64,000 nucleotides of DNA. Source: Naegleria lovaniensis. Its lineage: Eukaryota; Heterolobosea; Eutetramitea; Acrasida; Naegleriidae. The position numbers and the translations under genes are program-made. The stretch lies in assembly GCF_003324165.1 (NCBI RefSeq), contig NW_025407859.1, forward strand, positions 248,001-312,000. Direction: 5' to 3'. This document shows, piece by piece, positions 11,408 through 22,800 of the stretch (its first letter is position 1; each line of letters opens with the position of its first letter). Below the pieces are notes generated by a model. That model was not told where the DNA came from. It saw only the letters and a program-made list of their open reading frames with translations, and did not search any database.

Positions 11408-13579
11408 ATGACCGCAGGTGGTGTTTCGGTTGCCGAGTCTTTGTCAACTCCGAATCAACCACAACAACAACAAAACGCATTACAGACCGAAGAGAGCTCC
11501 TTCTCATGGGATGAAATCAAACATCTCTTGCAAGATTCTGATGTGTTTCAATTGAGCAGCAGAAAGGCTTGGAGTCAAGTCATCATGACCATCGGCTTAC
11601 TCACTTTGGGTATTTTCGCTGCTGCTCAATTTCCTTGGTATTTGTTGCCTGTGAGTTGGATTTTCATTGGTTTATCTGCTACAGGCTTGATGGGTGTTGC
11701 CTATGCATGCAGTGAGAATAGATTCTTCAATCACCGTACCATGCCTGTATGGGTCAACGATTTGGTTGGTGTGATTTGCATGTTGCCATTGTTGTATCCT
11801 TTTGAGACTTTCAAGACCTTGTACAACAAGACGAGCCAAGAACAACAAGAAACAATGACTAATGGACCAAACTCTACCGCTGAAGAAGATGAAGGCTTTA
11901 TCATGAAGACTTTGGTTTTCATGTTGAAGAGTCCTTTATGGTTCTTGTCTTCAATTATTGAATGGTTCAGAGCCAATATTTATTTTGAAAGTAAGAGAAG
12001 CATTGTCATTAATGCTGTCGTTCTCTATGCTTTTGCTGCTGCATTCTTCAGTCTTATGCTTTACTTTGTTGGATTGTGGGGCTTGATTAAATTCTATGTC
12101 GCTCCTCTCATTGCCTATCACTTGATCAACTCAACCTTCATGAAAGTAAATGATGCTGACGCCAAGAAGAATAGAATTACTCACTTTCCATCCATTATTG
12201 AGTTCTTGACAAATTATGCAAACCATTCCTACAGAATCAAGCTCAAGTGGAATAAGAAGAAGAACGGTGGTGCTATTACTCAAAGCTTGAAGGAAAAATT
12301 GACAAATTTGGTTCCAAACTACAACTGGAATAAGGCCAAGAGTGCTCTCCGTGAAAAGTTTGGTAAGAATTTGGAAAAGATTGGAGGTACTAGCTTCTTC
12401 TCTGCTCTCTCTACCACTTTTGAGAATGAAGTGGATTTGAGAAATATTGACTGGTTCATTACCATCTATTTGATTGGATCATTGGTTGGATCAGTTTATG
12501 GCGTCTTGACTGCTGCATGGAATTGGAAGACCTATCTTCTTTCTTTCATTGGATATTATGTCGCAGGAATTGGTATCACTGCTGGATATCACAGAATTTT
12601 CGCTCACAGAAGTTGCTCTGCAAACTGGCCAACCAGAGTCTTTTTCATGCTTTTGGGTACTTCTGCGTTCCAAGGTAGCGTTGTGAGCTGGAGTGCCGAT
12701 CACAGAAGACACCATCAATATGTCGACACTGATAGAGACCCTTACAATATTAAGAACTCATTCTTCTTTGCTCATATGGGTTGGTTGTTGTGGAAGAGAG
12801 AAGTTGACACTACCAATGCTAAGGATTTATTGGCTGATCCTGTCATCAAATTCCATCACGATAATTATCCAGCTTTGGCTTTACTTTTAGGTTATATCAT
12901 TCCAATGTGCATTGCAGGTTTTGGATGGGGCGATTGGTATGGTGGCTTTTTCATTGCTGGAGTTTTGTCCAAGACATTCCTTCAACACTGTACCTTCTTT
13001 ATTAACAGTTTAGCTCACTCATGGGGAGTCAGTACATTCAACGATGATCACACCGCTAAAGACTCTTACCTTGTCAGTTTATTCACATTCGGTGAAGGTT
13101 ATCACAATTTCCATCACACTTTTGCCTATGATTACAGAAATGGTGTTCGTTGGTATCATTATGATCCTGGAAAGTGGATCATTTATACATTATCTTTGAT
13201 TGGATGGACCTTTGACCTTAAACGTTGCGATCCAATTCACTATGAGAAGGGTAAGATTATCATGATGCAGAAAAATCTCGATGAAGAAAAGAAGCTTTAC
13301 GATTGGGGTACTCCAATTGAAGAATTACCAACCAAAACTTGGGAAGATTTCGAAAAGGATAAGAAGGAAAAGTCATTGGTCATCATTGACAATGTAGTTC
13401 ATGATGTGACAAACTTTATGCATGAACACCCAGGTGGTGAAGCCATCTTGAAGAGCTACCTTGGTCGTGATGTGACCTCTGCCTTCCACGGAGATGTCTA
13501 CAAACACACCAATGTTGCCAAGAACATTCTCGCTCAAATCAGAATCTACAAGCTTCCTCCAAAGCAAAAGCAACAATAA
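11408..13579 (+). CDS. Delta9-type acyl-CoA desaturase with cytochrome b5 and an inactive N-terminal desaturase half
   Basis: 723 residues, against about 510 for yeast Ole1. Residues 345-600 are an active-looking Delta9 desaturase with histidine boxes HRIFAH (395-400), HRRHH (432-436) and HNFHH (566-570). Residues 645-715 are cytochrome b5, with the HPGG haem ligand at 674 and YKH at 700, arranged as in Ole1. Oddly, residues 55-280 are a second membrane region resembling DesA/Delta12-type desaturases: WVNDLVGVICMLPLLYPFET (115-134) and LWGLIKFYVAPLIAYHLINS (223-242). There the three histidine boxes have become YACSE (99-103), YNKTS (139-143) and NHSYRIK (272-278), so no metal site remains. 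The reaction should be double-bond insertion in acyl-CoA at the ER, with b5 supplying electrons. I start at 11408 rather than the in-frame ATG at 11261. Confidence 0.9.
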   Translation: MTAGGVSVAESLSTPNQPQQQQNALQTEESSFSWDEIKHLLQDSDVFQLSSRKAWSQVIMTIGLLTLGIFAAAQFPWYLLPVSWIFIGLSATGLMGVAYACSENRFFNHRTMPVWVNDLVGVICMLPLLYPFETFKTLYNKTSQEQQETMTNGPNSTAEEDEGFIMKTLVFMLKSPLWFLSSIIEWFRANIYFESKRSIVINAVVLYAFAAAFFSLMLYFVGLWGLIKFYVAPLIAYHLINSTFMKVNDADAKKNRITHFPSIIEFLTNYANHSYRIKLKWNKKKNGGAITQSLKEKLTNLVPNYNWNKAKSALREKFGKNLEKIGGTSFFSALSTTFENEVDLRNIDWFITIYLIGSLVGSVYGVLTAAWNWKTYLLSFIGYYVAGIGITAGYHRIFAHRSCSANWPTRVFFMLLGTSAFQGSVVSWSADHRRHHQYVDTDRDPYNIKNSFFFAHMGWLLWKREVDTTNAKDLLADPVIKFHHDNYPALALLLGYIIPMCIAGFGWGDWYGGFFIAGVLSKTFLQHCTFFINSLAHSWGVSTFNDDHTAKDSYLVSLFTFGEGYHNFHHTFAYDYRNGVRWYHYDPGKWIIYTLSLIGWTFDLKRCDPIHYEKGKIIMMQKNLDEEKKLYDWGTPIEELPTKTWEDFEKDKKEKSLVIIDNVVHDVTNFMHEHPGGEAILKSYLGRDVTSAFHGDVYKHTNVAKNILAQIRIYKLPPKQKQQ

Positions 13580-13760
13580 ATTCTAAGAAGCAACGATGTT
13601 TGTCAACCTAATTAATGTGTGTGAATTGAAAAAGGAGAGTGTGATTGACAGCCGTTACGAAAAGCCTTTTGCACGAGTTTTGGCGCCATACACAAGCCAA
13701 GCGCAAGCCAGGGAACAAAAATCATTTTTAAAAAATTTTTTCTCAGCACACCGATTCAAT

Positions 13761-14642
13761 ATGCCACCAAAGAAGCAAGCAGAAGGCTCAGATGATGAAA
13801 AGCCAAAGCAGAAGGTGCCTACAGCATATGCTCTCTATTGCCAAGGTAGGTTATCATCCGTACGATTATTTGATTTTTGGAATTCGATCATTAATTTTTA
13901 TCATTCACTTTTTCAATCTTGGATCTCTCTTTGGACAAATTTGTTGTAATTCATCAAATGATTTGTATCACCCGACCACCCCTGAACAACACTGCGGGTC
14001 CAACAAATGATTCATGTTCCTTCTTGCTGTTGTGGATACCCAACCCATTCATCACCATCATTGTTTTTACACCTTCAATGAATGACCGCGTCTTTGAAAA
14101 TATATTTTACTTCGTACATCATTCTCAAACATCATCACAAAGATAACATGGAAAGAGTAAAGAAGGAAAACGAAGGAAAGAAGCAAAGTGAAATTAAAAA
14201 GATTTTGTCTTCTGAATGGAAGGAAGCCGATGAACAAACCAAGGAAAAGTACAACACCATGCACAAGAAGGCTAAGGCTGAAGCAAACGGAGAGGAATAT
14301 GATAGTAGTGCTACAAAGAGAAAGAGAGCAACCAAAGGAGAGTCTTCCAAGAAAGCCAAAAAGGACGACGAGGAAGGAGGTGAAGAAACTCCAAAGAAGA
14401 CACCAACAGCCTATGCTCTTTTCTGTACCGAAAAGACTGATGAAGTCAAAAAGAGTGATTCCAGCTTAAAGGCCTCAGAGGTCAAGAAAAAGTTGTCTGA
14501 AATGTGGAAGTCCATGTCCAAGGAAGAGAAAAAGCCTTATGAAGAACAATCTAAGAAGTTAAAACCAGCAACACCTAAGAAGGCAGCTAAGAAGAAGGAT
14601 GAGGACGAAGATGAAGAAGGCAGCGAAGAAGATGACGAATAA
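13761..14642 (+). CDS. two-box HMG DNA-binding protein
   Basis: Exons 13761-13845 and 14143-14642, about 194 residues. The 297-bp intron has a GTAGGT donor and a CACAAAG acceptor, and splits the first HMG box just after PTAYALYCQ. Box 1 (about residues 18-80) continues EIKKILSSEWKEADEQTKEK. Box 2 (about 115-175) reads KKTPTAYALF then KLSEMWKSMSKEEKKPYEE. A lysine-rich linker separates them and an acidic tail rich in D and E closes the protein, as in HMGB chromatin proteins that bend DNA. The two boxes resemble each other at their openings (PTAYAL), suggesting internal duplication. It ends about 200 bp from the converging LTN1 stop. Confidence 0.85.
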
Positions 14643-14848
14643 ATATTGTGTACATTGAACTTGCTTTCGAGTCGGCATAGTCTTGTATGAAACTTACACA
14701 TTTCTTCACTAACTGCTTTGACACAACAGGCGAAGGATTATTTCCAGCAATTCATCTCTGATCGGAAAAGGGAATGCAGTTAAGGTCACTGCTGTTACGT
14801 TTGGGTCTTGGTTGTTGGAGGAAACAAGAAAGACGTCAAATTTTAGCT

Positions 14849-17800
14849 TTATTTAAATTGGCCAACTGAACGACACATTGGGCACGACTGGTTTCCACTC
14901 GTGGAGAACCAACGATACAAACAAGCACCATGGAATTTGTTGTGACACACCTTGCATTCGATTTTTGGCAATTGATGATCTCGTCCTGACACCACCGAGT
15001 AACAAATTGGACATGGTTCAACTCCAGAAAAGTACTTTTCCAAGTTATCTTTCCACAACATGAGTACATCAGAGACACCATTGCTCGTGACTTGACTGAA
15101 GAGCATGGTTGTCATTTTCAAGATCCACTTTCTATACTTGCTCTCATTCACAGCTGAGTGTTCATCCGATTCAATTTGAAGAGCTTTGAGAGGATACAAA
15201 TCTGGAATCTTGATCGTGAGTTTTAACACTACTTCATCTTGCTCATATTTTGCAATAATTTGATTGCCCATTGAGATTTTTGCACCCAACGATTTGGTGA
15301 GAGCATCTGATTTCTTAATTTTTGAAATTTCTTCTTTCACAATTGCAGGACTATAAACTTCCAAAAATCTCTTTTGAATCCAATCAATAGCAATGGTATC
15401 ATTACAATCATTGAACCATGTTCGAACAAAGAGAGGTAGTACCTTTGAAAATTTGTACATTAAATCATCACAAAACTCTCTAAATTCCAATGAAAGCATG
15501 GTATCTTCACCACTATATAAGAAACATGTCAATAAACTCAATACTGGAGCATACATTTGATTCTCTTTGAGTTTGGTGAATAAATCCGAGTCACTTTGTT
15601 GTGAAAGAATTGAATTTTCTGTCAATGATAAAATATAGTACCATGCAAGGAGATAGGGCAGTTCATTATTATTATCATTACTGTATTCAGAGTAGAGGTG
15701 TGCAAATTGAGTCAAATGCTTGTTACGAACTGCGCTTTCTTTCAAAATGGAATTGAAATGTTCAGAAATATGACTCTTCATACGTTCCATAAAGTCAATA
15801 ATTCGATCAATATCGTTATGATAATCTGTGAGTAGCAACAAATCAACGGAAACAATTTTTGCATTTGTGATTGGACTACATTCAATAATATCCACAATTT
15901 CAGGAATGAGTGTTGGATCTAATTTGATTTCTGAGTATTTGAGAGCAAGTTGAAGAGGTTTCAAATATTTTGAAGTTCTAGTAATGAGTCTCTCCATGAC
16001 AATTGGGTATTGCATGGATAGAATTTTCGATTGTCTGTTCAACAACAAGAATGTATCAATTAATTGTCTTACAATCTTGATATTCTTATTTTTCTGAGCA
16101 ACGGAGGCAGCCAAATGAACAATTTTGTCTAACAGCTCAAAATGATCTTCCAATGAGATTTGTTGCAGATTACTTAGAATAAATTCCTCAACAAAGGAAT
16201 GATCGCTTATAATATTGCTCGTTGTGGTGTATGCATTGATCAATAGATTCGAAACAATAATGCTCATTTGAGTTGGATTTTTCTGTTTGATCATTTCATA
16301 AAATTCTTTTGCAAAGTCAATAATGGAATCCACAGTAATTTCTTCATCAGTTTGTTCAGAACTTGAACTCATTTTCAATCGACAGTACATGATCGACAAT
16401 GCTGCTTGAACCTTAATCAAATTAAGGTGGTCGTATTCGCTTTGATTTTGCAATTGATCCAAAGTGCTACTGATACTAATACAGCCAAGAAGCCATTCAG
16501 TAACTTTCTCAGAGTCAATATTGAGATTGGCGAGATTGGTATCATTGTCAAAGAGAGAATCAGCAATTTCATAAAAAGTACTCGACTTGTTTTTGTCTTC
16601 AATGACTTGATTGACATTTTCTAATGAGCCAAAGAGCAACCGATTGCAATCCAATTGAGAGACACTTGCAGAATTCATAGAGACATAAATTTTCAAAAGT
16701 TCTAGTTCGTGTCTCTGTGCCAAGTAATTACAAAATTCAATATTCAATCCATCCTTCTTTTGTACGTTGGAAAGGAATTCATTAATCAAGTTTTTAGTGT
16801 AATCATTGAAAAGGAATTCAAAGTAGTAGGAATGGAGAACTTCTTGGAGTAGCCATTCCCATCTGTTTTCTCGCGTGTTGACATCATTCTTGTAAACGGT
16901 GTCAACAAAATCCAATGCCACACATATTAATCTGCTGTACATGAAGACGGACTTTTCAAGCTCATTCAAATTGGTAGTTTTGGTATTGTTCCAAATAACT
17001 TCGTTTCCAATAATAATTGGCTTGAGATTGGAGGCGCATTTACCTCTAATGAAAGACCACACTTGATCGTTGGTAGTGTTCAAAAGAACAGAATCACCAA
17101 AGTTTTTAGTGCCAGAAATTTCCATGAGTTTCAAGAATTGCTCCAACAACATGTCGTTCGTTAAGGTTGGATGTGTGGTGAGAGCCTCTTTGAGGTAAGA
17201 TGAAATCTTTTCGAAAAGTTCATTCTTCATTTCATCCGTGACAACGCTCTTGAATTCTTCTTCCTTGTGTGCTTCTTCCCCGTCTTCTTCAAGTTCGGCC
17301 ATTTCCTCTTCCTCGAAATGCTCTTTCTTTGGAGAGAGAAGTTGGAAAAGCACATCATAATGAGACGCTTTGAATAAGGATAGCAAGACATTAATATCGA
17401 CGCTGAATTCTCCTGGAGTAGCCATGATAAATTCAACAGCTCTCTCTTCAGTATCTTGGTGTTGATCAATGATAGATGTTAAAAGAGTTCGGAGTTCTTG
17501 CTTGGATGTGAAAAGTTTGTGACCGGTTAAATGCTCAATGCTATCTAAATCTTTTCTGGCAAGAAGGGATTTTTCTAAAGACAAACTTGTTTGGTTAAAG
17601 TTGCTGTCTTCAGAATACAAGGATCGAAGGAATGGGAAAAGTGAGGCAGAGCTAGACATTGACTTGATGTCTTGCTCAAGGAGCTTTTCCAACTTGTTGA
17701 ATTGATCTGGAAATTGTGTGAAATACAAGCCTGTCAATTGTTGAACGTGCTCGTTTTGTTGATTGATTTGCCAGAGTGTTTCCAAGCTTTCTTCAAACAA

Positions 17801-19552
17801 GGCACTCGATAACACCGAGTTGTTAGCGAATGCAATAGCAGAGGCAACCCCAATCTGACCAGTTTTCATTGACTTTTGGAATAAGGTGTTCGCAAGGTTC
17901 AAAATGTGGTCGGTATTGTCTGCTTTGGAACATCTAGAAATGAAAATTTCAATAGAGACCATGTCAATCTTATCTAAATTGGCCAAACAGAACTCTGTCG
18001 TTTGGGTCCAGAATTGGGACATGTAATCTGAAAGTTCGGTTTTTGATTGTAATTTTCCAATAGCAGTCGTGAGGTACTTTCCAAAATTAACAGTGCATGA
18101 GTTTGACAGGTAGTATGTGCATGTCTTCACTAGAGTGTTTCTTGCCAAAGTCAATACTTCAGCTTTGCTATCTTCCTTTGCGTACTTGTCTAGTTGCAAT
18201 GTGATGTAAATAATACAGTCACAAAGAGTGTCAATAATTGCGTCTTTGTCTGCTTTTGTACTTTGTTTGGTCGACGAAGAAACCTTTTCAAATCCGGTCC
18301 AAATATTTTCAAATAGATCTGACACAAATTTGACTGATTTTTCAGCTCCATACACATCAGTGTTGAGCATGGAGACAAAAGGTAACACAACAGAATAGTT
18401 TGTTGAAGGATTTGGTGGGTCTCTCAAGAAGGAGAAAAATCGAGGAAAGGTTTGTTTCCAAATATTCACATGGGTCCAGCATTCAGGTGCAAATTTTTGT
18501 AAAAATAAAATCAACGAGTCGAGAGTGGTTCGTTCCAATGGTTGTTGATTAAAACATCCAATAAATATTGGAGCAATAAATGGTACAATATGTTCCATCA
18601 CCTCTGTGTCATCTTTTGACAACAAGTCATTCTTCAATAAGGTAATAGAAAGTCTACTCATTGCCTCTCTGATATTGTTATAAGATTTGATTCCTAAGAA
18701 TTTCCAAAAGTTCTTGGAACGGAAAATTTTAGAATATGATTCATCGAGCGTCACTGTCTGTTGTTGCCCAGTGTCATCCTTTTTTGGTTGCATTGAAAGA
18801 TCAATCATCTTGTTAAGCATGAGAATTGAGCTTGTAATAAATCGGGAATACCTCTCTTCTGCTTCTTCTTTAGTAATGCTTTGTTGTTCCGTTTCACTTA
18901 AACTCAATGATTCCACAGTCTGATTGAAATTTTCAAACAATACACTCATAATTTCAGTGTCACAATATAAAATAGCTGCATCTCTTTTGTCGGCTGCAAA
19001 AGCTTGATGAAAGGCGCTGACAGCAGCCTTGGAAACATCCTTGTCATCAATTCCGACCATTTCCATCAACCAATATGGCATTAATTTCTTAATGTAATGT
19101 CCTAGTTGTTTACCAACTTTTTGAACAATCAATTTCCACAACACGAACAAATGGAGTCGTACTTTTCTGTCAAGATCGAGAACAGCAATACGTTTAAACA
19201 CATCTTCCATATTTGCAAGTAATTGTTTGCAGATGGAGATTTGCTCTTCGTCTGCTTTTTCCGAAATGTATTGTGTGAGTGATTGCAAAGCCTTGCTTCT
19301 GGTTGTTGGATCTCTCTTGTTCAAATGTTTTAAATAGGATTGAACCGTTGGATCAAGACTAGATGAAGAATCGACGGATGAGGTGGCTGCTGATGATGAT
19401 CCAACACCAGCTTTCTTATTGAAGGCTGCCATCAGAGAGCTTCCGAATCCCATCGTGCTACTACCCGATGATGAAACAATCGAAGCAGCTTGGCTTGATG
19501 TGATTGCTCCCTTCTGAGATTTTGGTTTTCGTTGGCCTTCGTTTTTACCCAT
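14849..19552 (-). CDS. LTN1: listerin, RING E3 ubiquitin ligase of ribosome quality control
   Basis: 1567 residues in one exon. Listerin ubiquitinates nascent chains stuck on 60S subunits. The N-terminal domain has the listerin signature around residues 65-130 (YLKHLNKRDPTTRSKALQSL). A long alpha-solenoid follows, then an RWD-like region, then the C-terminal RING. Its zinc ligands lie at C1514, C1517, C1533, C1536, H1541, C1544, C1557 and C1560, giving the C4HC3 order typical of listerin. Length fits the family (yeast 1562, human 1766). The serine-rich first 60 residues look disordered. It is oriented tail to tail with the HMG gene, and its start faces the end of the TFIIIC gene. Confidence 0.94.
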   Translation of the reverse strand: MGKNEGQRKPKSQKGAITSSQAASIVSSSGSSTMGFGSSLMAAFNKKAGVGSSSAATSSVDSSSSLDPTVQSYLKHLNKRDPTTRSKALQSLTQYISEKADEEQISICKQLLANMEDVFKRIAVLDLDRKVRLHLFVLWKLIVQKVGKQLGHYIKKLMPYWLMEMVGIDDKDVSKAAVSAFHQAFAADKRDAAILYCDTEIMSVLFENFNQTVESLSLSETEQQSITKEEAEERYSRFITSSILMLNKMIDLSMQPKKDDTGQQQTVTLDESYSKIFRSKNFWKFLGIKSYNNIREAMSRLSITLLKNDLLSKDDTEVMEHIVPFIAPIFIGCFNQQPLERTTLDSLILFLQKFAPECWTHVNIWKQTFPRFFSFLRDPPNPSTNYSVVLPFVSMLNTDVYGAEKSVKFVSDLFENIWTGFEKVSSSTKQSTKADKDAIIDTLCDCIIYITLQLDKYAKEDSKAEVLTLARNTLVKTCTYYLSNSCTVNFGKYLTTAIGKLQSKTELSDYMSQFWTQTTEFCLANLDKIDMVSIEIFISRCSKADNTDHILNLANTLFQKSMKTGQIGVASAIAFANNSVLSSALFEESLETLWQINQQNEHVQQLTGLYFTQFPDQFNKLEKLLEQDIKSMSSSASLFPFLRSLYSEDSNFNQTSLSLEKSLLARKDLDSIEHLTGHKLFTSKQELRTLLTSIIDQHQDTEERAVEFIMATPGEFSVDINVLLSLFKASHYDVLFQLLSPKKEHFEEEEMAELEEDGEEAHKEEEFKSVVTDEMKNELFEKISSYLKEALTTHPTLTNDMLLEQFLKLMEISGTKNFGDSVLLNTTNDQVWSFIRGKCASNLKPIIIGNEVIWNNTKTTNLNELEKSVFMYSRLICVALDFVDTVYKNDVNTRENRWEWLLQEVLHSYYFEFLFNDYTKNLINEFLSNVQKKDGLNIEFCNYLAQRHELELLKIYVSMNSASVSQLDCNRLLFGSLENVNQVIEDKNKSSTFYEIADSLFDNDTNLANLNIDSEKVTEWLLGCISISSTLDQLQNQSEYDHLNLIKVQAALSIMYCRLKMSSSSEQTDEEITVDSIIDFAKEFYEMIKQKNPTQMSIIVSNLLINAYTTTSNIISDHSFVEEFILSNLQQISLEDHFELLDKIVHLAASVAQKNKNIKIVRQLIDTFLLLNRQSKILSMQYPIVMERLITRTSKYLKPLQLALKYSEIKLDPTLIPEIVDIIECSPITNAKIVSVDLLLLTDYHNDIDRIIDFMERMKSHISEHFNSILKESAVRNKHLTQFAHLYSEYSNDNNNELPYLLAWYYILSLTENSILSQQSDSDLFTKLKENQMYAPVLSLLTCFLYSGEDTMLSLEFREFCDDLMYKFSKVLPLFVRTWFNDCNDTIAIDWIQKRFLEVYSPAIVKEEISKIKKSDALTKSLGAKISMGNQIIAKYEQDEVVLKLTIKIPDLYPLKALQIESDEHSAVNESKYRKWILKMTTMLFSQVTSNGVSDVLMLWKDNLEKYFSGVEPCPICYSVVSGRDHQLPKIECKVCHNKFHGACLYRWFSTSGNQSCPMCRSVGQFK

Positions 19553-19805
19553 TTTTTTTTAGAATCATGAAAGGTTTTTTGTGTTGGGGAAGATTCATAT
19601 CTGATTTTGAAACGAAAGGTGTATTCATTTTCAACATGAACCTAAAGGACAACATTTATTCTTCTGACGTCGTCGAATAATTGTGCCAATAAATGACAAC
19701 ATTCATGATGCTAATTATTCCAAATAGAAGACAACAGTATGTTTTGACATGCTAGCAATGGTAGCGCAGATTTCTCTCCAAAACTGTGAGTGGTTGAGTT
19801 TACTT

Positions 19806-22800
19806 TCAAACTGTCAAATACTTGTCAACTAAATATTCCACAAGAGGAGTTGAACCAGACTCTCTATAAATTAAGCAAAGATTATAGGCAGCTTCTCGTT
19901 TTAAATCTGATTCTGGATCAATATTGCCTGCATCAGAAAGTTCGAGAACCTTCTTATAGTAGGGTGTTGCAAGATGGTACAGTCGCAGTTGATGATAGGC
20001 ACGAGCAATGTTGAAGTGAGCTTCTTGTGAACCCTCAGTCAAATCAAAATACCTGTATAGGAACGTAAAAGCTTGCATGACGTGTAAATGTCTATTTGCT
20101 GTTCTTCTGTTCATCACCAAATTTAAATAATTCAATCCAAGGCACAAGCTGATGATTGGTTCGTTTGGCATAAACCTATAAGCTCTAAAGTATTCTGCTA
20201 TTGCAAGTTTGTAGCTGCCACTCATGGCACAGTTGTGGCCAACGAGAAGCATTAGCGGTACTGATTGAGGATGCTTGTCCAACAGTCGAACCATAAACCA
20301 ATGATTAGCGAGAATGTTTCCGACTCTTGTGGTAATTTTGTTGAACAAATTTAACAGGGGAATACTGTATGGTTTGTCAGAAATGATTGGACGGATGGCA
20401 TTATAGGCTCGTTTGTAATAACCGCTATTGTATGAAACTGCCACGTATAAATATCTCAGGTTTTGGATTTTTCTATGCCTCTCTTCTGGTGTTTTGAAGT
20501 TAAATCGTTTCTTTGTTTTGCTCGCTAGTAGGACTGCCAATATTCTTAAACAATCTTCATAGTGTTGACAGTAGGACAATGTTTTGCTCAACGTCACAAT
20601 CAATGTATATAAATTATGATCTCCAATGGCATTGAGGGCTTCGGTCCAAGTCCATCCATCTTCTTTGGTCTCCTGTAGATTCCTCTTCCTTCTTCTTCTC
20701 TTGAGGCCAATATCGTATTTAAGCACAATGTTCTTTTTCTTGAATTTGGTTTTCTTTTCTGGTTCTGGTTCCTCTTTGTCGAGATCTAATATACTTAAAA
20801 CTACTGGAAGGGCCGTCTTTATAAATTCCTCGTGCTGTCCTGTAGTGTGTAAAATCCATGCTTTTTTGACCATAATTCGAATATCTTTCACCTTTTCTTT
20901 TCTGTTTTGTTCTGGGACTTGAGGGATGTCTTCATCTTTTATATCATCTGATAAATTCATGTCTTCATCGCTTGACTCATGTTGTTCAGGATTGTAATCA
21001 GGATCTTGTTCCTGTTCTTCGTCCAATTCGCTGTCCTCATTTGCAGTTTCGTTGTCGCTTTCGTTCGTTCTGTCATTATATTCTTGGTTTGGCTCACTAA
21101 TGTGATGCAATTGTTTTTTCAGGGATGCCAAATCCTTTTTAGCTAAGGCATTTCCTGACGCTTCTAGAACTTCTATTGCCTTTTCTACGTCGCCAATGTC
21201 TTTATAAACCTCGCTTAATAGTATTCTTGCTTCCACATTGTCAGGCAATTCATCAAGTACCATTTCTCCATACTTGATTGCTTCCTCAAAGTATTTCAGA
21301 GTCTTAAGACACTCCGCTATTCTGAGCCATATGGATGGTTTGTTGTAATTTTCACTGGTCATCAGTAAACTGTATACATATTGCGCCTTTTGGTATTCGT
21401 TGACGACATAGTACGTTTCTGCAATGTTAAAGAATAAATCTCCGAAGTCTGACACGTTGAACTTTAGAATATCGTTGAATATGTATTCTACTTTCTCAAG
21501 CTTTCCTAAATATGTTTGACAAATGGCATATTTTGAAGAAATGTCAGGTGGTAAAATTTCAATTGGACAATTTTGCAAAAGGCTAATTCTCTCAATAAGA
21601 GTTACGGCTTTGTTAAACCAACCCTCACTCATGTACAATTCTGCCAACATGTTTACCAAAGTTAGGTCTGCATGCTGTTCATTTTGTGATATTGTTTTTT
21701 CTAATAGCTCAATGGCGTTGAAGATATACTTGAGTTCATAGTAAACTTTTGCAAGTGCAATCACTACTGGTTTATCGCCTGGAAATTGCTTGAGAAGCGA
21801 TTTGTATCCACTGATGGCCCGTGTTGGTTGATTCATCTTCATATAAAGTCCACACTGTTCGATTCTAGCATTATAGTTTTTAGGATCCAATAAAATAATT
21901 CTTTTGAGACAATAGGCAGCCAGTTGCAGTTTGTTGTGAGAGATTGATAATTCTGTGAGCCGCCTCCAAAAATCTAGATTGGTTGGAAGTAGTAAACCAG
22001 CAATAAGGTAAAATTCAATTGCCTTGTCCATAATTCCAAGCTCTTCATAAATAAGCCCAAGAGTGTGATACGGATCGGCAATATTTGGACAAATTCTAAT
22101 GACTTCCAACAGAATTTGGACAGCCTTTGTAAAATCTCTGTATATGAATTGCAAGTTCGCTTCTCCCATCATTTCTTTGACCTCCTTGGGAACCATGTCA
22201 TCCTTTGACTTTCTAGTTTTCTTAGGTTTTAAAATCCCTTTTTCTTTTCGTTTTTTTCTTTTTAGTATTCCTTTGAGAATGTCATCCAAAAATTCATAGT
22301 CCTCTTCGCCGTCATCTGCTCCATATATTTCATCAAAATTATCTTCACTGTAACCTGTTTCAACCTCGCTGCTTCCTGAAATGCTTGCTACCTGTGATAC
22401 TACGCTCCTACTGTCTTCATCTTCATCATCACTTTCAAAATGTTGCTGATGTAGCAGAGAACTTGTGGCTTTTTTTAACAATTCTGTGCTTTGGTTTGTC
22501 TCGGGCTCTCTGAATATGTCACAAATTTGCATGGCAGTTTGAACTTGTGTTGGCGCCTGTGTTGCTGCAGTGGAAGCCTGAGAAGGAAATACCCCTTCAA
22601 TAAATTTGCCAATATCTAAATTTTTGAGTTGATCTTCGGTCTGAGGCATGTCATTCTTGTGCTGCTCCAGAACTTCGTCAATGTATTGATGAATGTGTGC
22701 ACCTGAGGGTTCGCTTGCGTCGTACTCATCTTCCATATGGAATGGAGCATGCTTTGAAGATTGATGTGCAGTTTCAAGAGTGTGAGAAATATTTGTTTCG

